From Mesorhizobium_G sp049840935 (GTDB taxonomy: Bacteria; Pseudomonadota; Alphaproteobacteria; Rhizobiales; Rhizobiaceae), in contig JASGJA010000014.1 of NCBI GenBank assembly GCA_049840935.1, positions 38,620 to 102,619 on the forward strand: a stretch of 64,000 bases of DNA, in the 5' to 3' direction. A model generated the notes under the pieces. That model did not search any database. It saw nothing but the letters and a program-made list of their open reading frames with translations, and was not told the origin of the DNA. Made by a program: the position numbers and the translations under genes. Position 1 is the first letter of the stretch. Every line of letters begins with the position of its first letter. Below, one piece after another: positions 35,746 to 44,702 of the stretch.

Positions 35746-37365
35746 ATGGCGAAAGCAGCGACTCCGAAGACGACTGCCGCAAAGACGGCGGCCCCGAAGA
35801 CGACCGCAAAGACGGCTGTGAAGGCGTCTGCCGCGCCCGCCAAGGCGGTGAAATCAGCTGCAGCGAAAGAAGCTGCTAAGCTTGTGGCGGAAGGAAAGCC
35901 GGGTAAGGTTGAAACCCGTGGCGCGACGGCGAGCTACAACATTGCCAAAGGACCAAAAGGCAAGGTGCGTCAGGTCATCGGCGCTGTTATCGACGTCCAG
36001 TTCGACGAACACCTTCCGGCAATTTTGAACGCTCTCGAGACCAACAATGGCGGCAATCGCCTCGTTCTCGAAGTTGCTCAGCATCTTGGTGAAAACACTG
36101 TTCGCTGCATCGCCATGGACTCGACCGAAGGTCTGGTTCGCGGTCAGGCAGTTGTCGACACAGGCGCCCCAATCATGGTCCCGGTGGGCGATGAAACGCT
36201 TGGCCGCATCATGAACGTTATTGGTGAGCCAGTTGACGAAGCCGGCCCGCTGACCACAAAATCTAAGCGTGCTATCCACCAGGAAGCTCCGGCTTATGTC
36301 GAGCAGTCGACCGAAGCGCAGATCCTCGTCACCGGCATCAAGGTCGTTGACCTGCTGGCACCATACGCCAAGGGCGGCAAGATCGGCCTGTTTGGCGGCG
36401 CTGGCGTCGGCAAGACCGTTCTCATCATGGAACTGATCAACAACGTGGCTAAGGCGCACGGCGGTTATTCCGTGTTCGCTGGCGTCGGCGAGCGTACGCG
36501 TGAGGGCAACGATCTCTACCACGAAATGATCGAATCGGGCGTGAACAAGCATGGCGGCGGCGAAGGCTCCAAGGCTGCGCTGGTTTACGGTCAGATGAAC
36601 GAGCCGCCGGGAGCCCGCGCTCGCGTTGCTCTGTCGGGTTTGACGGTTGCAGAACATTTCCGCGATCAGGGTCAGGACGTGCTGTTCTTCGTGGACAACA
36701 TTTTCCGCTTCACGCAGGCAGGATCCGAAGTGTCGGCTCTGCTCGGTCGTATTCCGTCGGCCGTGGGCTATCAGCCAACGCTGGCGACGGACATGGGCCA
36801 GATGCAGGAACGCATCACGACCACGACCAAGGGTTCCATCACTTCGGTGCAGGCCATCTACGTTCCCGCCGACGACTTGACCGACCCTGCGCCGGCAACC
36901 TCGTTTGCCCACCTTGACGCAACGACCGTGCTTTCGCGTTCGATTGCTGAAAAGGGCATCTATCCGGCGGTCGATCCGCTCGACTCCACCTCGCGTATGC
37001 TTGATCCGATGATCGTTGGTGAAGAGCACTATCAGGTTGCCCGCGAAGTGCAGCAGACACTGCAGCGCTACAAGTCGTTGCAGGACATCATCGCAATTCT
37101 CGGCATGGACGAGCTTTCCGAAGAGGATAAGCTGACTGTGGCGCGCGCTCGAAAGATCGAACGCTTCCTGTCGCAGCCGTTCTTCGTTGCGGAAGTGTTC
37201 ACGGGTTCGCCGGGCAAACTGGTGGACCTTAAGGACACGATCAAGGGCTTCAAGGGCCTTGTCGCTGGCGAGTATGATCATCTGCCAGAAGCCGCGTTCT
37301 ACATGGTTGGTTCCATGGAAGAAGCCATCGAAAAGGCACAGCGTCTGGCTGCTGAGGCCGCTTGA
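35746..37365 (+). CDS. atpD: ATP synthase subunit beta AtpD with N-terminal extension
   Basis: The catalytic subunit of F1. Walker A is GGAGVGKT at residues 217-224, with GERTREGND and the DELSEEDK C-terminal (DELSEED) loop. The protein is 539 residues against about 470-480 in most bacteria: the first 65-70 residues are an Ala/Lys/Thr/Pro-rich low-complexity tail built of AATPKTTA- and KTA-type repeats before the conserved KVRQVIGAVIDVQF. Similar tails occur in AtpD of Brucella relatives. The tail looks disordered and basic; its role is unknown. Confidence 0.97.
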   Translation: MAKAATPKTTAAKTAAPKTTAKTAVKASAAPAKAVKSAAAKEAAKLVAEGKPGKVETRGATASYNIAKGPKGKVRQVIGAVIDVQFDEHLPAILNALETNNGGNRLVLEVAQHLGENTVRCIAMDSTEGLVRGQAVVDTGAPIMVPVGDETLGRIMNVIGEPVDEAGPLTTKSKRAIHQEAPAYVEQSTEAQILVTGIKVVDLLAPYAKGGKIGLFGGAGVGKTVLIMELINNVAKAHGGYSVFAGVGERTREGNDLYHEMIESGVNKHGGGEGSKAALVYGQMNEPPGARARVALSGLTVAEHFRDQGQDVLFFVDNIFRFTQAGSEVSALLGRIPSAVGYQPTLATDMGQMQERITTTTKGSITSVQAIYVPADDLTDPAPATSFAHLDATTVLSRSIAEKGIYPAVDPLDSTSRMLDPMIVGEEHYQVAREVQQTLQRYKSLQDIIAILGMDELSEEDKLTVARARKIERFLSQPFFVAEVFTGSPGKLVDLKDTIKGFKGLVAGEYDHLPEAAFYMVGSMEEAIEKAQRLAAEAA

Positions 37366-37559
37366 TGAGTGACGACAGGCTTTCGCTTGCGGATGCCGTC
37401 AACGAAACATGTCCGTGGTCGGGAAAGCCGATTTCGGAAGATTTGCTGACAGTGTACAAAGGAAAGACTGTCGGCTTCTGCAATCCTGGCTGTCGCGACA
37501 AATTTGCGGCAGCAGTTACGCACTTTGAAGCGGCGCTGGAAGCAGCGCCCAAGGCATAG
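37365..37559 (+). CDS. Small cysteine-motif protein between atpD and atpC
   Basis: A 64-residue protein whose ATG overlaps the last base of the atpD stop, so it is translated with the operon. Two short Cys motifs, ETCPWSGKPI (Cys19 region) and VGFCNPGCRDKF, suggest a compact metal-binding or TRASH/YHS-like fold. It is not an ATP synthase subunit known from other classes, and no function is assigned. Codon usage looks like its neighbours. Confidence 0.7.
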   Translation: MSDDRLSLADAVNETCPWSGKPISEDLLTVYKGKTVGFCNPGCRDKFAAAVTHFEAALEAAPKA

Positions 37560-37565
37560 GGTCAC

Positions 37566-37970
37566 ATGGCTGAAGCGTTCAAATTCGAACTGGTTTCTCC
37601 CGAACGCCTGCTCGTATCCGAGTCGGTCGAATCGGTTGTTATTCCCGGCACAGAAGGCGAAATGACCGTCATGGCCAATCACGCGCCGGTTATGACCACG
37701 ATCAAGCCGGGTGTCGTAACCGTTAAGCCAGCATCGGGCGCGGAGCAGCGCTTTGTGGTGTTTGGCGGCTTCGCTGATATTCTTCCGTCGGGCTGCACTT
37801 TGCTTGCCGAAGAAGCTGTCGCGGTGCAGGACATCAATCGCGAGGATCTCGATCGCCGTATTCAGGAAGCGCGCGAAGACGTCAACGATGCCAAGACCGA
37901 CTTGGCTCGCGCGAAGGCACAGGAATATCTGGATCATCTTTCCACGCTTCAGGGTGCGCTTGCTGCCTGA
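37566..37970 (+). CDS. atpC: ATP synthase subunit epsilon AtpC
   Basis: The 134-residue regulatory epsilon subunit. It has the N-terminal beta-sandwich (FKFELVSPERLLVSESVESVVIPGTEGEMTV region, with the conserved GTEGEM) and a C-terminal two-helix part from about residue 88. It is the last gene of the operon, followed by a clear terminator. Confidence 0.96.
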   Translation: MAEAFKFELVSPERLLVSESVESVVIPGTEGEMTVMANHAPVMTTIKPGVVTVKPASGAEQRFVVFGGFADILPSGCTLLAEEAVAVQDINREDLDRRIQEAREDVNDAKTDLARAKAQEYLDHLSTLQGALAA

Positions 37971-37996
37971 AAGACGGGAACTCCAGAGCACTAGGG

Positions 37997-38020
37997 AGCC
38001 GGGCATTGCCCGGCTTTTTT
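37997..38020 (+). terminator. Rho-independent terminator of the atp operon
   Basis: The hairpin AGCCGGGCATTGCCCGGCT has an 8-bp GC-rich stem and is followed directly by a run of six T, 27 bp after the atpC stop. Confidence 0.9.
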
Positions 38021-38026
38021 ATTGGC

Positions 38027-38641
38027 TTAGCTGCGGGCTGCGATTGCTGCGGCTGCACCCGCCATTACGCCCGCACTGATGCGATTGGCAAAGCGCACGG
38101 CTCTAGCGCTTCTCAAAAATTTTCGAGCCTGCGCGGCAGCAAGCGCCCAGCCTATGTCAATGACCGCTAGCACGACAAACATCGTCAAGGTCAACTCTGC
38201 CCAACCTAATATAGTGACCGAACTTAGATCGATGATGGTGGGCAGCAGCGCGAAGTAGAACAGCATTATTTTAGGATTGCCCAGCGTTACGGCCATTCCC
38301 GCCGCAAACAGCTTGATAGGCGAATCCGATTTCGGGAGTTCCTCTGAGTCTGTGGATGCAGGTGCTGACCACATCTTCCAGGCCAGATAGAAGAGATAGA
38401 AAACGCCTGCCCATTTTAGCGCCACAAACGCCTGATGGAAGGCTTGCGTGACCACCGCGAGGCCAAAGACGGCGAGCGAAAGCCAAATCGCCTCACCGAT
38501 CCACATGGCTAGAATAAAGGGGAATACATCGCGCATGCCGCGCGAAATGACCCGCGCGACCAATGCAGCAATCGATGGACCCGGCGATCCCGCGCCAACA
38601 AACAGCGCCAGGGCAAATATAGTGATTGCTGAGATAGACAT
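38027..38641 (-). CDS. LysE/RhtB family amino-acid exporter
   Basis: A 204-residue inner-membrane protein with six hydrophobic segments and the family's N-terminal motif VGAGSPGPSIAALVARVISRGMRDVFPF (G-x2-GP). The later KIMLFYFALLP segment is typical of LysE/RhtB. Such proteins export amino acids or homoserine lactone-like compounds by proton antiport; the substrate cannot be read from sequence. It is a single gene convergent with atpC. Confidence 0.88.
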   Translation of the reverse strand: MSISAITIFALALFVGAGSPGPSIAALVARVISRGMRDVFPFILAMWIGEAIWLSLAVFGLAVVTQAFHQAFVALKWAGVFYLFYLAWKMWSAPASTDSEELPKSDSPIKLFAAGMAVTLGNPKIMLFYFALLPTIIDLSSVTILGWAELTLTMFVVLAVIDIGWALAAAQARKFLRSARAVRFANRISAGVMAGAAAAIAARS

Positions 38642-38792
38642 GGGGCTCCACCGACCGTTGCGACCATAGTTAAAAGACGAAGCAGCAACAACTGATCCGA
38701 CAAGCGCAATGATCTTCCGGACTTAAGCGCAGCCTAGCCTGCGTCGACGTTGTAGGAGGTATGGTGGGACAGTACCCGGCAAACCGGACCCT

Positions 38793-38826
38793 CAAAGAAA
38801 AACGGCCCGCTTTGCAGCAGGCCGTT
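38793..38826 (-). terminator. Rho-independent terminator of typA
   Basis: On the minus strand, AACGGCC...GGCCGTT forms a 7-bp stem at 38801-38826 followed by TTTTCTTTG. It lies 8 bp beyond the typA stop codon. Confidence 0.75.
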
Positions 38827-38833
38827 GATCGTA

Positions 38834-40660
38834 TCAGGCTGCACCAGCCATCTTCGATTTTTCGAAGCGCTTGCGCTCATGCGGATCGAGATAGAGCTTA
38901 CGCAGACGAATCGACTTCGGCGTGACTTCCACCAGCTCGTCGTCCTGAATCCATGCCAGAGCGCGCTCGAGCGTCATACGAACCGGCGGCGTGAGCTTCA
39001 CGGCTTCGTCCTTGCCTGCGGCGCGGATATTGGTGAGCTTCTTGCCCTTGAGCACGTTGACTTCAAGGTCGTTGTCGCGCGTGTGAATGCCGATGATCAT
39101 GCCGGCATAAACTTTGACGCCAGCATCGATAACCATCGGACCGCGGTCTTCGAGGTTCCAGAGCGCGTAGGCTACGGCTTCGCCTGCTTCATTGGAAATC
39201 AGCACGCCATTGACGCGGCCCGGTATTTCGCCCTTGAAGGGTTCGTAAGCGTGGAAAAGCCGGTTCATGACGGCGGTGCCGCGCGTATCCGTGAGCAATT
39301 CCGACTGGTAGCCGATGAGGCCGCGCGTCGGCGCGTGGAAAACAAGACGCTGACGATTGCCGCCAGATGGCTTCAACTCGACCATATCGGCTTTGCGCTC
39401 AGACATCTTCTGAACGACGATGCCAGCATGCTCCTCATCGACGTCAATAACGACTTCTTCGATAGGTTCGAGAAGCTCGCCGTTTTCGCCCTTCTGCATG
39501 ACGACGCGCGGACGCGAAACGGCCAATTCGAAGCCCTCACGGCGCATCGTTTCGATAAGAACTGCGAGCTGCAATTCACCGCGACCGGATACGTAGAATG
39601 AATCCTTCTCGGACGATTCTTCGATCTTGAGCGCGACGTTGCCTTCGGCCTCGCGCAGAAGACGATCACGAATGACGCGGCTCGTAACCTTATCGCCCTC
39701 GGTGCCCGCCAGCGGGGAATCGTTGACAAGGAAGGACATGGTCACGGTCGGCGGGTCAATCGGCTGCGCGGTCAGCGGTTCGCTCACCGCCGGGTCGCAG
39801 AACGTATCGGCGACGGTGCCCTTGGAGAGCCCGGCGATTGCGACAATGTCGCCCGCCTGTGCGTCTTCGATGGGCTGGCGCTCAAGGCCACGGAAAGCGA
39901 GAATCTTGGATACGCGCCCATTTTCCAGCAGCGAACCATCGTGATGCAGTACCTTCACTGCCTGATTTGGCTTAAGCGAACCGCTTTCGATGCGGCCCGT
40001 GATGATGCGGCCGAGAAACGGGTTTGCTTCGAGGATCGTGCCGATCATGCGGAACGGACCGGGTCCGACCTTGGGTTCCGGTACGTGCTTGAGCACGAGA
40101 TCGAAAAGCGGAGCAAGGCCCTGATCCTTCGGGCCTTCCGGCTTGTCGGCCATCCAGCCATCACGGCCAGAACCGTAGAGGATCGGAAAGTCGAGCTGCT
40201 CGTCGGTGGCGTCGAGCGCGGCGAAGAGATCGAAAACATCATTGATGACTTCAACTTCGCGTGCATCCGGGCGGTCAATCTTGTTGATCGCGACGATGGG
40301 CCGAAGGCCAACCTTAAGCGCCTTGCCGACCACGAACTTGGTCTGAGGCATCGGCCCTTCGGCAGCATCGACCAGAACGATGGCACCATCCACCATGTTC
40401 AGGATGCGTTCGACTTCGCCGCCGAAATCGGCGTGGCCCGGCGTATCGACGATGTTGATGCGGGTGTCTTTCCAGACAACCGAGGTCGCTTTCGCGAGAA
40501 TGGTGATACCGCGTTCTTTTTCGATATCGTTGGAATCCATTGCGCGTTCTGCAACGCGCTGATTGTCGCGCACTGCGCCGGATTGCTTGAGGAGGGCGTC
40601 CACCAGCGTCGTCTTGCCATGATCGACGTGCGCGATGATCGCGATATTGCGAAGTTTCAT
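38834..40660 (-). CDS. typA: Translational GTPase TypA/BipA
   Basis: A 608-residue ribosome-associated GTPase of the EF-G family that helps ribosome assembly and stress growth. G1 is AHVDHGKTT (about 10-18), G3 is DTPGHADFGGEVER, and NKIDRPDAR is G4. The C-terminal domain with the TRGTAVMNRLFHAYEPFKG-type segment is specific to TypA. It diverges from the adenylate cyclase gene across 180 bp. Confidence 0.97.
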   Translation of the reverse strand: MKLRNIAIIAHVDHGKTTLVDALLKQSGAVRDNQRVAERAMDSNDIEKERGITILAKATSVVWKDTRINIVDTPGHADFGGEVERILNMVDGAIVLVDAAEGPMPQTKFVVGKALKVGLRPIVAINKIDRPDAREVEVINDVFDLFAALDATDEQLDFPILYGSGRDGWMADKPEGPKDQGLAPLFDLVLKHVPEPKVGPGPFRMIGTILEANPFLGRIITGRIESGSLKPNQAVKVLHHDGSLLENGRVSKILAFRGLERQPIEDAQAGDIVAIAGLSKGTVADTFCDPAVSEPLTAQPIDPPTVTMSFLVNDSPLAGTEGDKVTSRVIRDRLLREAEGNVALKIEESSEKDSFYVSGRGELQLAVLIETMRREGFELAVSRPRVVMQKGENGELLEPIEEVVIDVDEEHAGIVVQKMSERKADMVELKPSGGNRQRLVFHAPTRGLIGYQSELLTDTRGTAVMNRLFHAYEPFKGEIPGRVNGVLISNEAGEAVAYALWNLEDRGPMVIDAGVKVYAGMIIGIHTRDNDLEVNVLKGKKLTNIRAAGKDEAVKLTPPVRMTLERALAWIQDDELVEVTPKSIRLRKLYLDPHERKRFEKSKMAGAA

Positions 40661-40840
40661 GATGAGTTCTCAGGGGTGAACAGGAAGCAACCCGCCTTGC
40701 GGATGCCAATTTGCCGCGCTCATACAGGTTTTTTCGCAACTGCGAAAGGGCCCAAAGACAATGCAGCTATGCAAACCTGCGTTAATTGCGTTGAAGGCAT
40801 GCGCTTGGCCTGACACATTGGCCGCGCATCAGGATCGAAA

Positions 40841-42559
40841 ATGAGCCGAACCCCCAACGTTCCCATAAGAGGCAAGCTCGACCGCCGCCTGCGCACATTG
40901 CGGCTCTATTCGGGTCTCGTGCTGTTTAGCTTCGTGCTCTTGCATTTCTTGAACCACATGCTGATGCTGGTTTCGCTCAACGCGGCAGAAGCGGTGCGGC
41001 CGTGGTTTCTGACGATTTGGCGCAATCCGATCGGTACGGTGCTGTTTCTCGGCGCGCTGCTGACGCATATCGCCTTGGCACTGCGATCCCTTTATCTGCG
41101 GCGGACATTGGTCATGCCTGCGCGTGAAGCATGTCAGGTGCTCCTTGGGTTGCTGATACCCATGCTGGTGGCCGAACATGTGATCGGTACGCGCTTCAAT
41201 TTTCAACTGACCGGTGTAGCGGATAGCTATCGCTACGTGGTCAACACGCTGTGGGTGGAATCGCCCGGCGCTGGTGTGCGTCAGATCGTTGCGGTGTTTG
41301 TGGTGTGGATACATGCCTGCCTTGGCATCTATTTCTGGCAGCGGCAGCAGCCTTGGTTCGAAAAGGCGGCTGGGCCGCTGCTCGTCGTGGCAGCACTGAT
41401 TCCCGTGCTGACTTCGCTGGCGTTTGTGGCTGGCGGTCGCGCGGTCGCGGAGACGGGTTTTGCACTGGGCGCGACAGATCTTGAAAAGCTGAGCGCTGCG
41501 GCTCCAACGAAGATGCAGGCCAGCTGCATTGTCTACGGCATTTATGGCGCGGCCTTGCTGGGCGTTTTGGTCCTGCGCGTGGTGCGGGAACTGCGAGAGC
41601 GCGCGCATACGATTGAAGTTCGCTACGCCGATGGTCGCGTATCGCGGGTGCCGATTGGCTATAGCGTGCTGGAGGCGAGCAGGTTAGCCGGAATTCCGCA
41701 TCACGCGGTTTGCGGTGGTAGAGGCCGGTGCTCGACATGTCGCGTGGTCGTGCTCGAAAATCTGATGGAACAACCGCCGCCTCGTGCGGTCGAAGCGGCG
41801 ACGCTGGAGAGAATCCATGCCCCACCAGATGTCAGGCTTGCGTGCCAGTTGCGGCCCGTGACGGACATTAAGGTCAGTCAGGTGTTGGCCGCAGGCGAAA
41901 ACATTCTGGGTGAAACGGTTCGCGTTTCCCCCGCGCCGGGCCGGGAGCGGGAAGTTGCGGTGCTTTTCTGCGATATTCGCGATTTCACGCGGATAACCAG
42001 CAACAGCCTGCCATTCGACACCGTGTTTCTGCTGAACCGCTATTTTGCTGTTGTGGGCAGAGCCGTCGAGCAAGCCGGTGGCAGGCTGGATAAATTTATT
42101 GGTGACGGCGCTATGGCCATATTCGGACTGGAAACCGCGCCGGATATGGCATGTCGACAGGCGCTGGGGGCAGCCAAAGCGATTATCGAAGGGCTGGATC
42201 AAGTGAGCCGAGAACTCGATCCAGACCTTGCGCAGCCATTGCGGGTGGCAATCGGGATTCATTCCGGCCCGGCAATTGCGGGCACGATGGGCTATGGCCG
42301 CACCATGAATGTCACGGTCATTGGCGACACGGTGAATGTGGCAAGTCGCTTGGAAACGCTTGCCAAGGAACTTGACGCGGCGATTGTCATTTCTCGCCAC
42401 GCCGCCGAGCAATCCAAGCTGGAGCTAAAAGCCTATGCGTTCCAGCAGGTTGAAATACGAGGCCACAGCGCGCCGCTTGATGTCTGTGTGATTGGACCGT
42501 TGGCAGCGCGTAAAATGGATACTGAAAACCTGTCGCAACAGGCAGAGAGCGCCGCTTAG
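40841..42559 (+). CDS. Membrane adenylate cyclase with cytochrome-b-like anchor and [2Fe-2S] domain
   Basis: A 572-residue, three-part protein. Residues 20-250 form about six transmembrane helices with several buried His (35, 39, 76, 113, 158), resembling the b-heme anchor of succinate dehydrogenase/fumarate reductase. Residues about 257-350 are a plant-type ferredoxin domain with Cys291, Cys297, Cys300 and Cys335, the CGGRGRCSTC pattern for a [2Fe-2S] cluster. Residues 370-555 are a class III nucleotide cyclase with metal-binding Asp378 (FCDIRDFT) and Asp422 (KFIGDGAMAIFG) and the substrate-determining Lys418. It probably makes cAMP in response to redox or oxygen/quinone state. Related anchors are known in rhizobial CyaC-type cyclases. 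Confidence 0.92.
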   Translation: MSRTPNVPIRGKLDRRLRTLRLYSGLVLFSFVLLHFLNHMLMLVSLNAAEAVRPWFLTIWRNPIGTVLFLGALLTHIALALRSLYLRRTLVMPAREACQVLLGLLIPMLVAEHVIGTRFNFQLTGVADSYRYVVNTLWVESPGAGVRQIVAVFVVWIHACLGIYFWQRQQPWFEKAAGPLLVVAALIPVLTSLAFVAGGRAVAETGFALGATDLEKLSAAAPTKMQASCIVYGIYGAALLGVLVLRVVRELRERAHTIEVRYADGRVSRVPIGYSVLEASRLAGIPHHAVCGGRGRCSTCRVVVLENLMEQPPPRAVEAATLERIHAPPDVRLACQLRPVTDIKVSQVLAAGENILGETVRVSPAPGREREVAVLFCDIRDFTRITSNSLPFDTVFLLNRYFAVVGRAVEQAGGRLDKFIGDGAMAIFGLETAPDMACRQALGAAKAIIEGLDQVSRELDPDLAQPLRVAIGIHSGPAIAGTMGYGRTMNVTVIGDTVNVASRLETLAKELDAAIVISRHAAEQSKLELKAYAFQQVEIRGHSAPLDVCVIGPLAARKMDTENLSQQAESAA

Positions 42560-44602
42560 GCCAGGCCGCGCTTCTGCATCATTGCGTCGGGAGATGGCAT
42601 CTTGCCGCGGAAAGCCGTGTAAAGCTCCTCGGGGTCTTTCGAGCCGCCAGCGGCATAGATGTTGGCTTTCAGACGCGCCGCCATTTCAGGGTTGAACGGA
42701 TCTCCCGTTTCTTCGAACGCGGAGAAGGCGTCGGCGTCCAGCACTTCGGACCACATGTAGGAGTAATAGCCTGCCGAATATCCTTCGCCCGCAAATACGT
42801 GCTGGAAATGCGGGGTGCGGTGCCGCATCGGAATGGCCTCCGGCTTTTGCAGCCTTTCAAGTGTTGCAGCTTCAAACGCAAGCGGATCGGCGGGCGCGGT
42901 GGCTTCGGCGTGATAGGCCATGTCGACCAATGCAGAGGCGGCGAACTCGACCGTGTTGAAACCGGCGCCGAACGTGCGCGCGGCGAGCAGTTTGTCCAGC
43001 AAATCCTTCGGGATCGGCTGGCCGGTCTTGGCGTGCAGTGCGTATTTTTCGAGGATTTCAGGCACCATCAGCCAATGTTCGTAAAGCTGCGAGGGCAGTT
43101 CTACGAAATCGCGGCTGACGGACGTGCCGGAGACGGACGGCCATGTGACATCGGTCAACATGCCGTGCAGGGCGTGACCGAATTCATGGAAAAGCGTACG
43201 CGCCTCGTCCATCGAAAGCAGTGGCTGGCTCGCCTGCGGGCGGCTTGGCGAAGTTCATGATGTTGTAAATGATAGGCGTCGAGCCATCGCCAAGCTTGTA
43301 GCCAGATTGCAGGGCGCTCATCCATGCGCCGGAACGCTTGGAGGGGCGATTAAAGTAATCTGCAAGGAACAGCGCCTGCGGATTGCCTGCGGCATCGAAC
43401 ACGCGGAACGCGCGCACGTCTGGATGCCACGCATTGACACCATCGATAGGAACGAAGGTGATGCCGAACAGTCGGGTGGCAACGTCGAAGCTGGCGGCGA
43501 TGATGTTTTCAAGCTGGAAGTACGGCTTCAGCTCGGCTTCATCGAAGGCGAATTTCTCTGCGCGCAGCTTTTCCTGATAATAGCGCCAGTCCCAACCAGC
43601 GATCTTTTCATTGCTGCCAGCGGCGGCAGCGATGCGTTGAAGCGAGACTTCATCTTCGCCTGCCTTGGCGCGCGCTCGGTCCCAAACGGGTTCCAGCAGG
43701 CCAAGCACCGCGGCGGGTGTTTTCGCCATTGTGTCATCCAGCTTCAGCGCTGCGTAGCTGTCGTAGCCCAGCAGCTTGGCCTTTTCTGCGCGCAGCGAAA
43801 GCGTCTTGGCGACGGTTTCCGTATTGTCAGCCTCGCCACCCATCTGACCGCGCATGATGAATCCGTTGAAGACCTGTTCGCGAAGGTCGCGACGATCCGA
43901 GAAAGACATGAACGGCTCATAGATCGAGCGGGAGAGCGTGACGGCGTAGCGACCGTTCTCACCGCGTATGTCGGCGGCCTGTGCCATCGCGCTCTTGAGA
44001 GAGTCGGGAATGCCTGCGAGGTCCGGCTCGTCAAGGAAAAGTATCCAGTTCTTTTCATCGGCCAGCACGTTCTGGCCAAAGCGAGCGCCGAGCCCTGCCA
44101 ATTCTTCATTGATGTCTGCAAGACGCTTCTTGCCGGTTTGATCCAGCTTTGCGCCCGCGCGCACGAAATTCTTCCAGGTCTTTTCCAGAACGCGCAGCGT
44201 TTCGGAATCAAGATTGAGCGTGCTGCGGCGCTGATAGAGGTCGTCAATGCGCCGGAACAGCTTGTCGTTCATGGAAATGGCCGAGAAATGCCGAGCCATT
44301 TTGGGCGCAATCTCGCGCTCAAGTGCCTGAATAGCTTCATTGCTATGCGCGCCGGAACGGCTCCAGAAAATCGAGGAGACGCGATCAAGCGCATCACCGC
44401 AGAGTTCGAGCGCAGCGAGCGTGTTTTCGATGGTTGCGGTTTCGGTGTTGGAGGCGATGCTTTCGATCTCCGCATCGTGCGACTTTAATGCCTCGTCAAA
44501 GACACCCGCGAAGTCTTCGTCCTTGATGCGTGAATAATCCGGCAGGCCGAACGGTCCCGTCCAATTTGTTAGCGGATGGTTGGAGGAGTTCTTGGCGGTC
44601 AT
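42556..44602 (-). CDS. M3 family oligopeptidase (one apparent frameshift)
   Basis: A cytosolic zinc metallopeptidase of the oligopeptidase A / dipeptidyl carboxypeptidase group. The helical N-terminal region is in one frame and the zinc motif HEFGHALHG in another. Removing one base near 43222 joins AKPPAGEPA to LLSMDEARTLFHEFGH and gives 681 residues, the family length. Start: ATG 44602 (MTAKNSSNHPLTNW) is preferred over an upstream ATG whose product reads into the divergent exporter promoter. The stop overlaps the end of the cyclase gene by 4 bp (convergent). The break is probably a sequence error. Confidence 0.9.
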
Positions 44603-44702
44603 ACGGTCGGTCCTGATTGGTGTGCCTGTCAGCGATGTAGGACGCACTCTGGACTGGCGCAACAGGGTTGACTGGTTTGCGCAAGGAGTGCTGACAGGAC
44701 AT

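Noticed and set aside
33212..35960. Very long open frames antisense to atpA, and similar ones opposite atpD, typA, pckA and the first FAD oxidoreductase
   Set aside because: They lie entirely opposite well-conserved genes in a GC-rich genome, give basic Arg/His-rich products with no family features, and are explained by codon bias of the sense gene.
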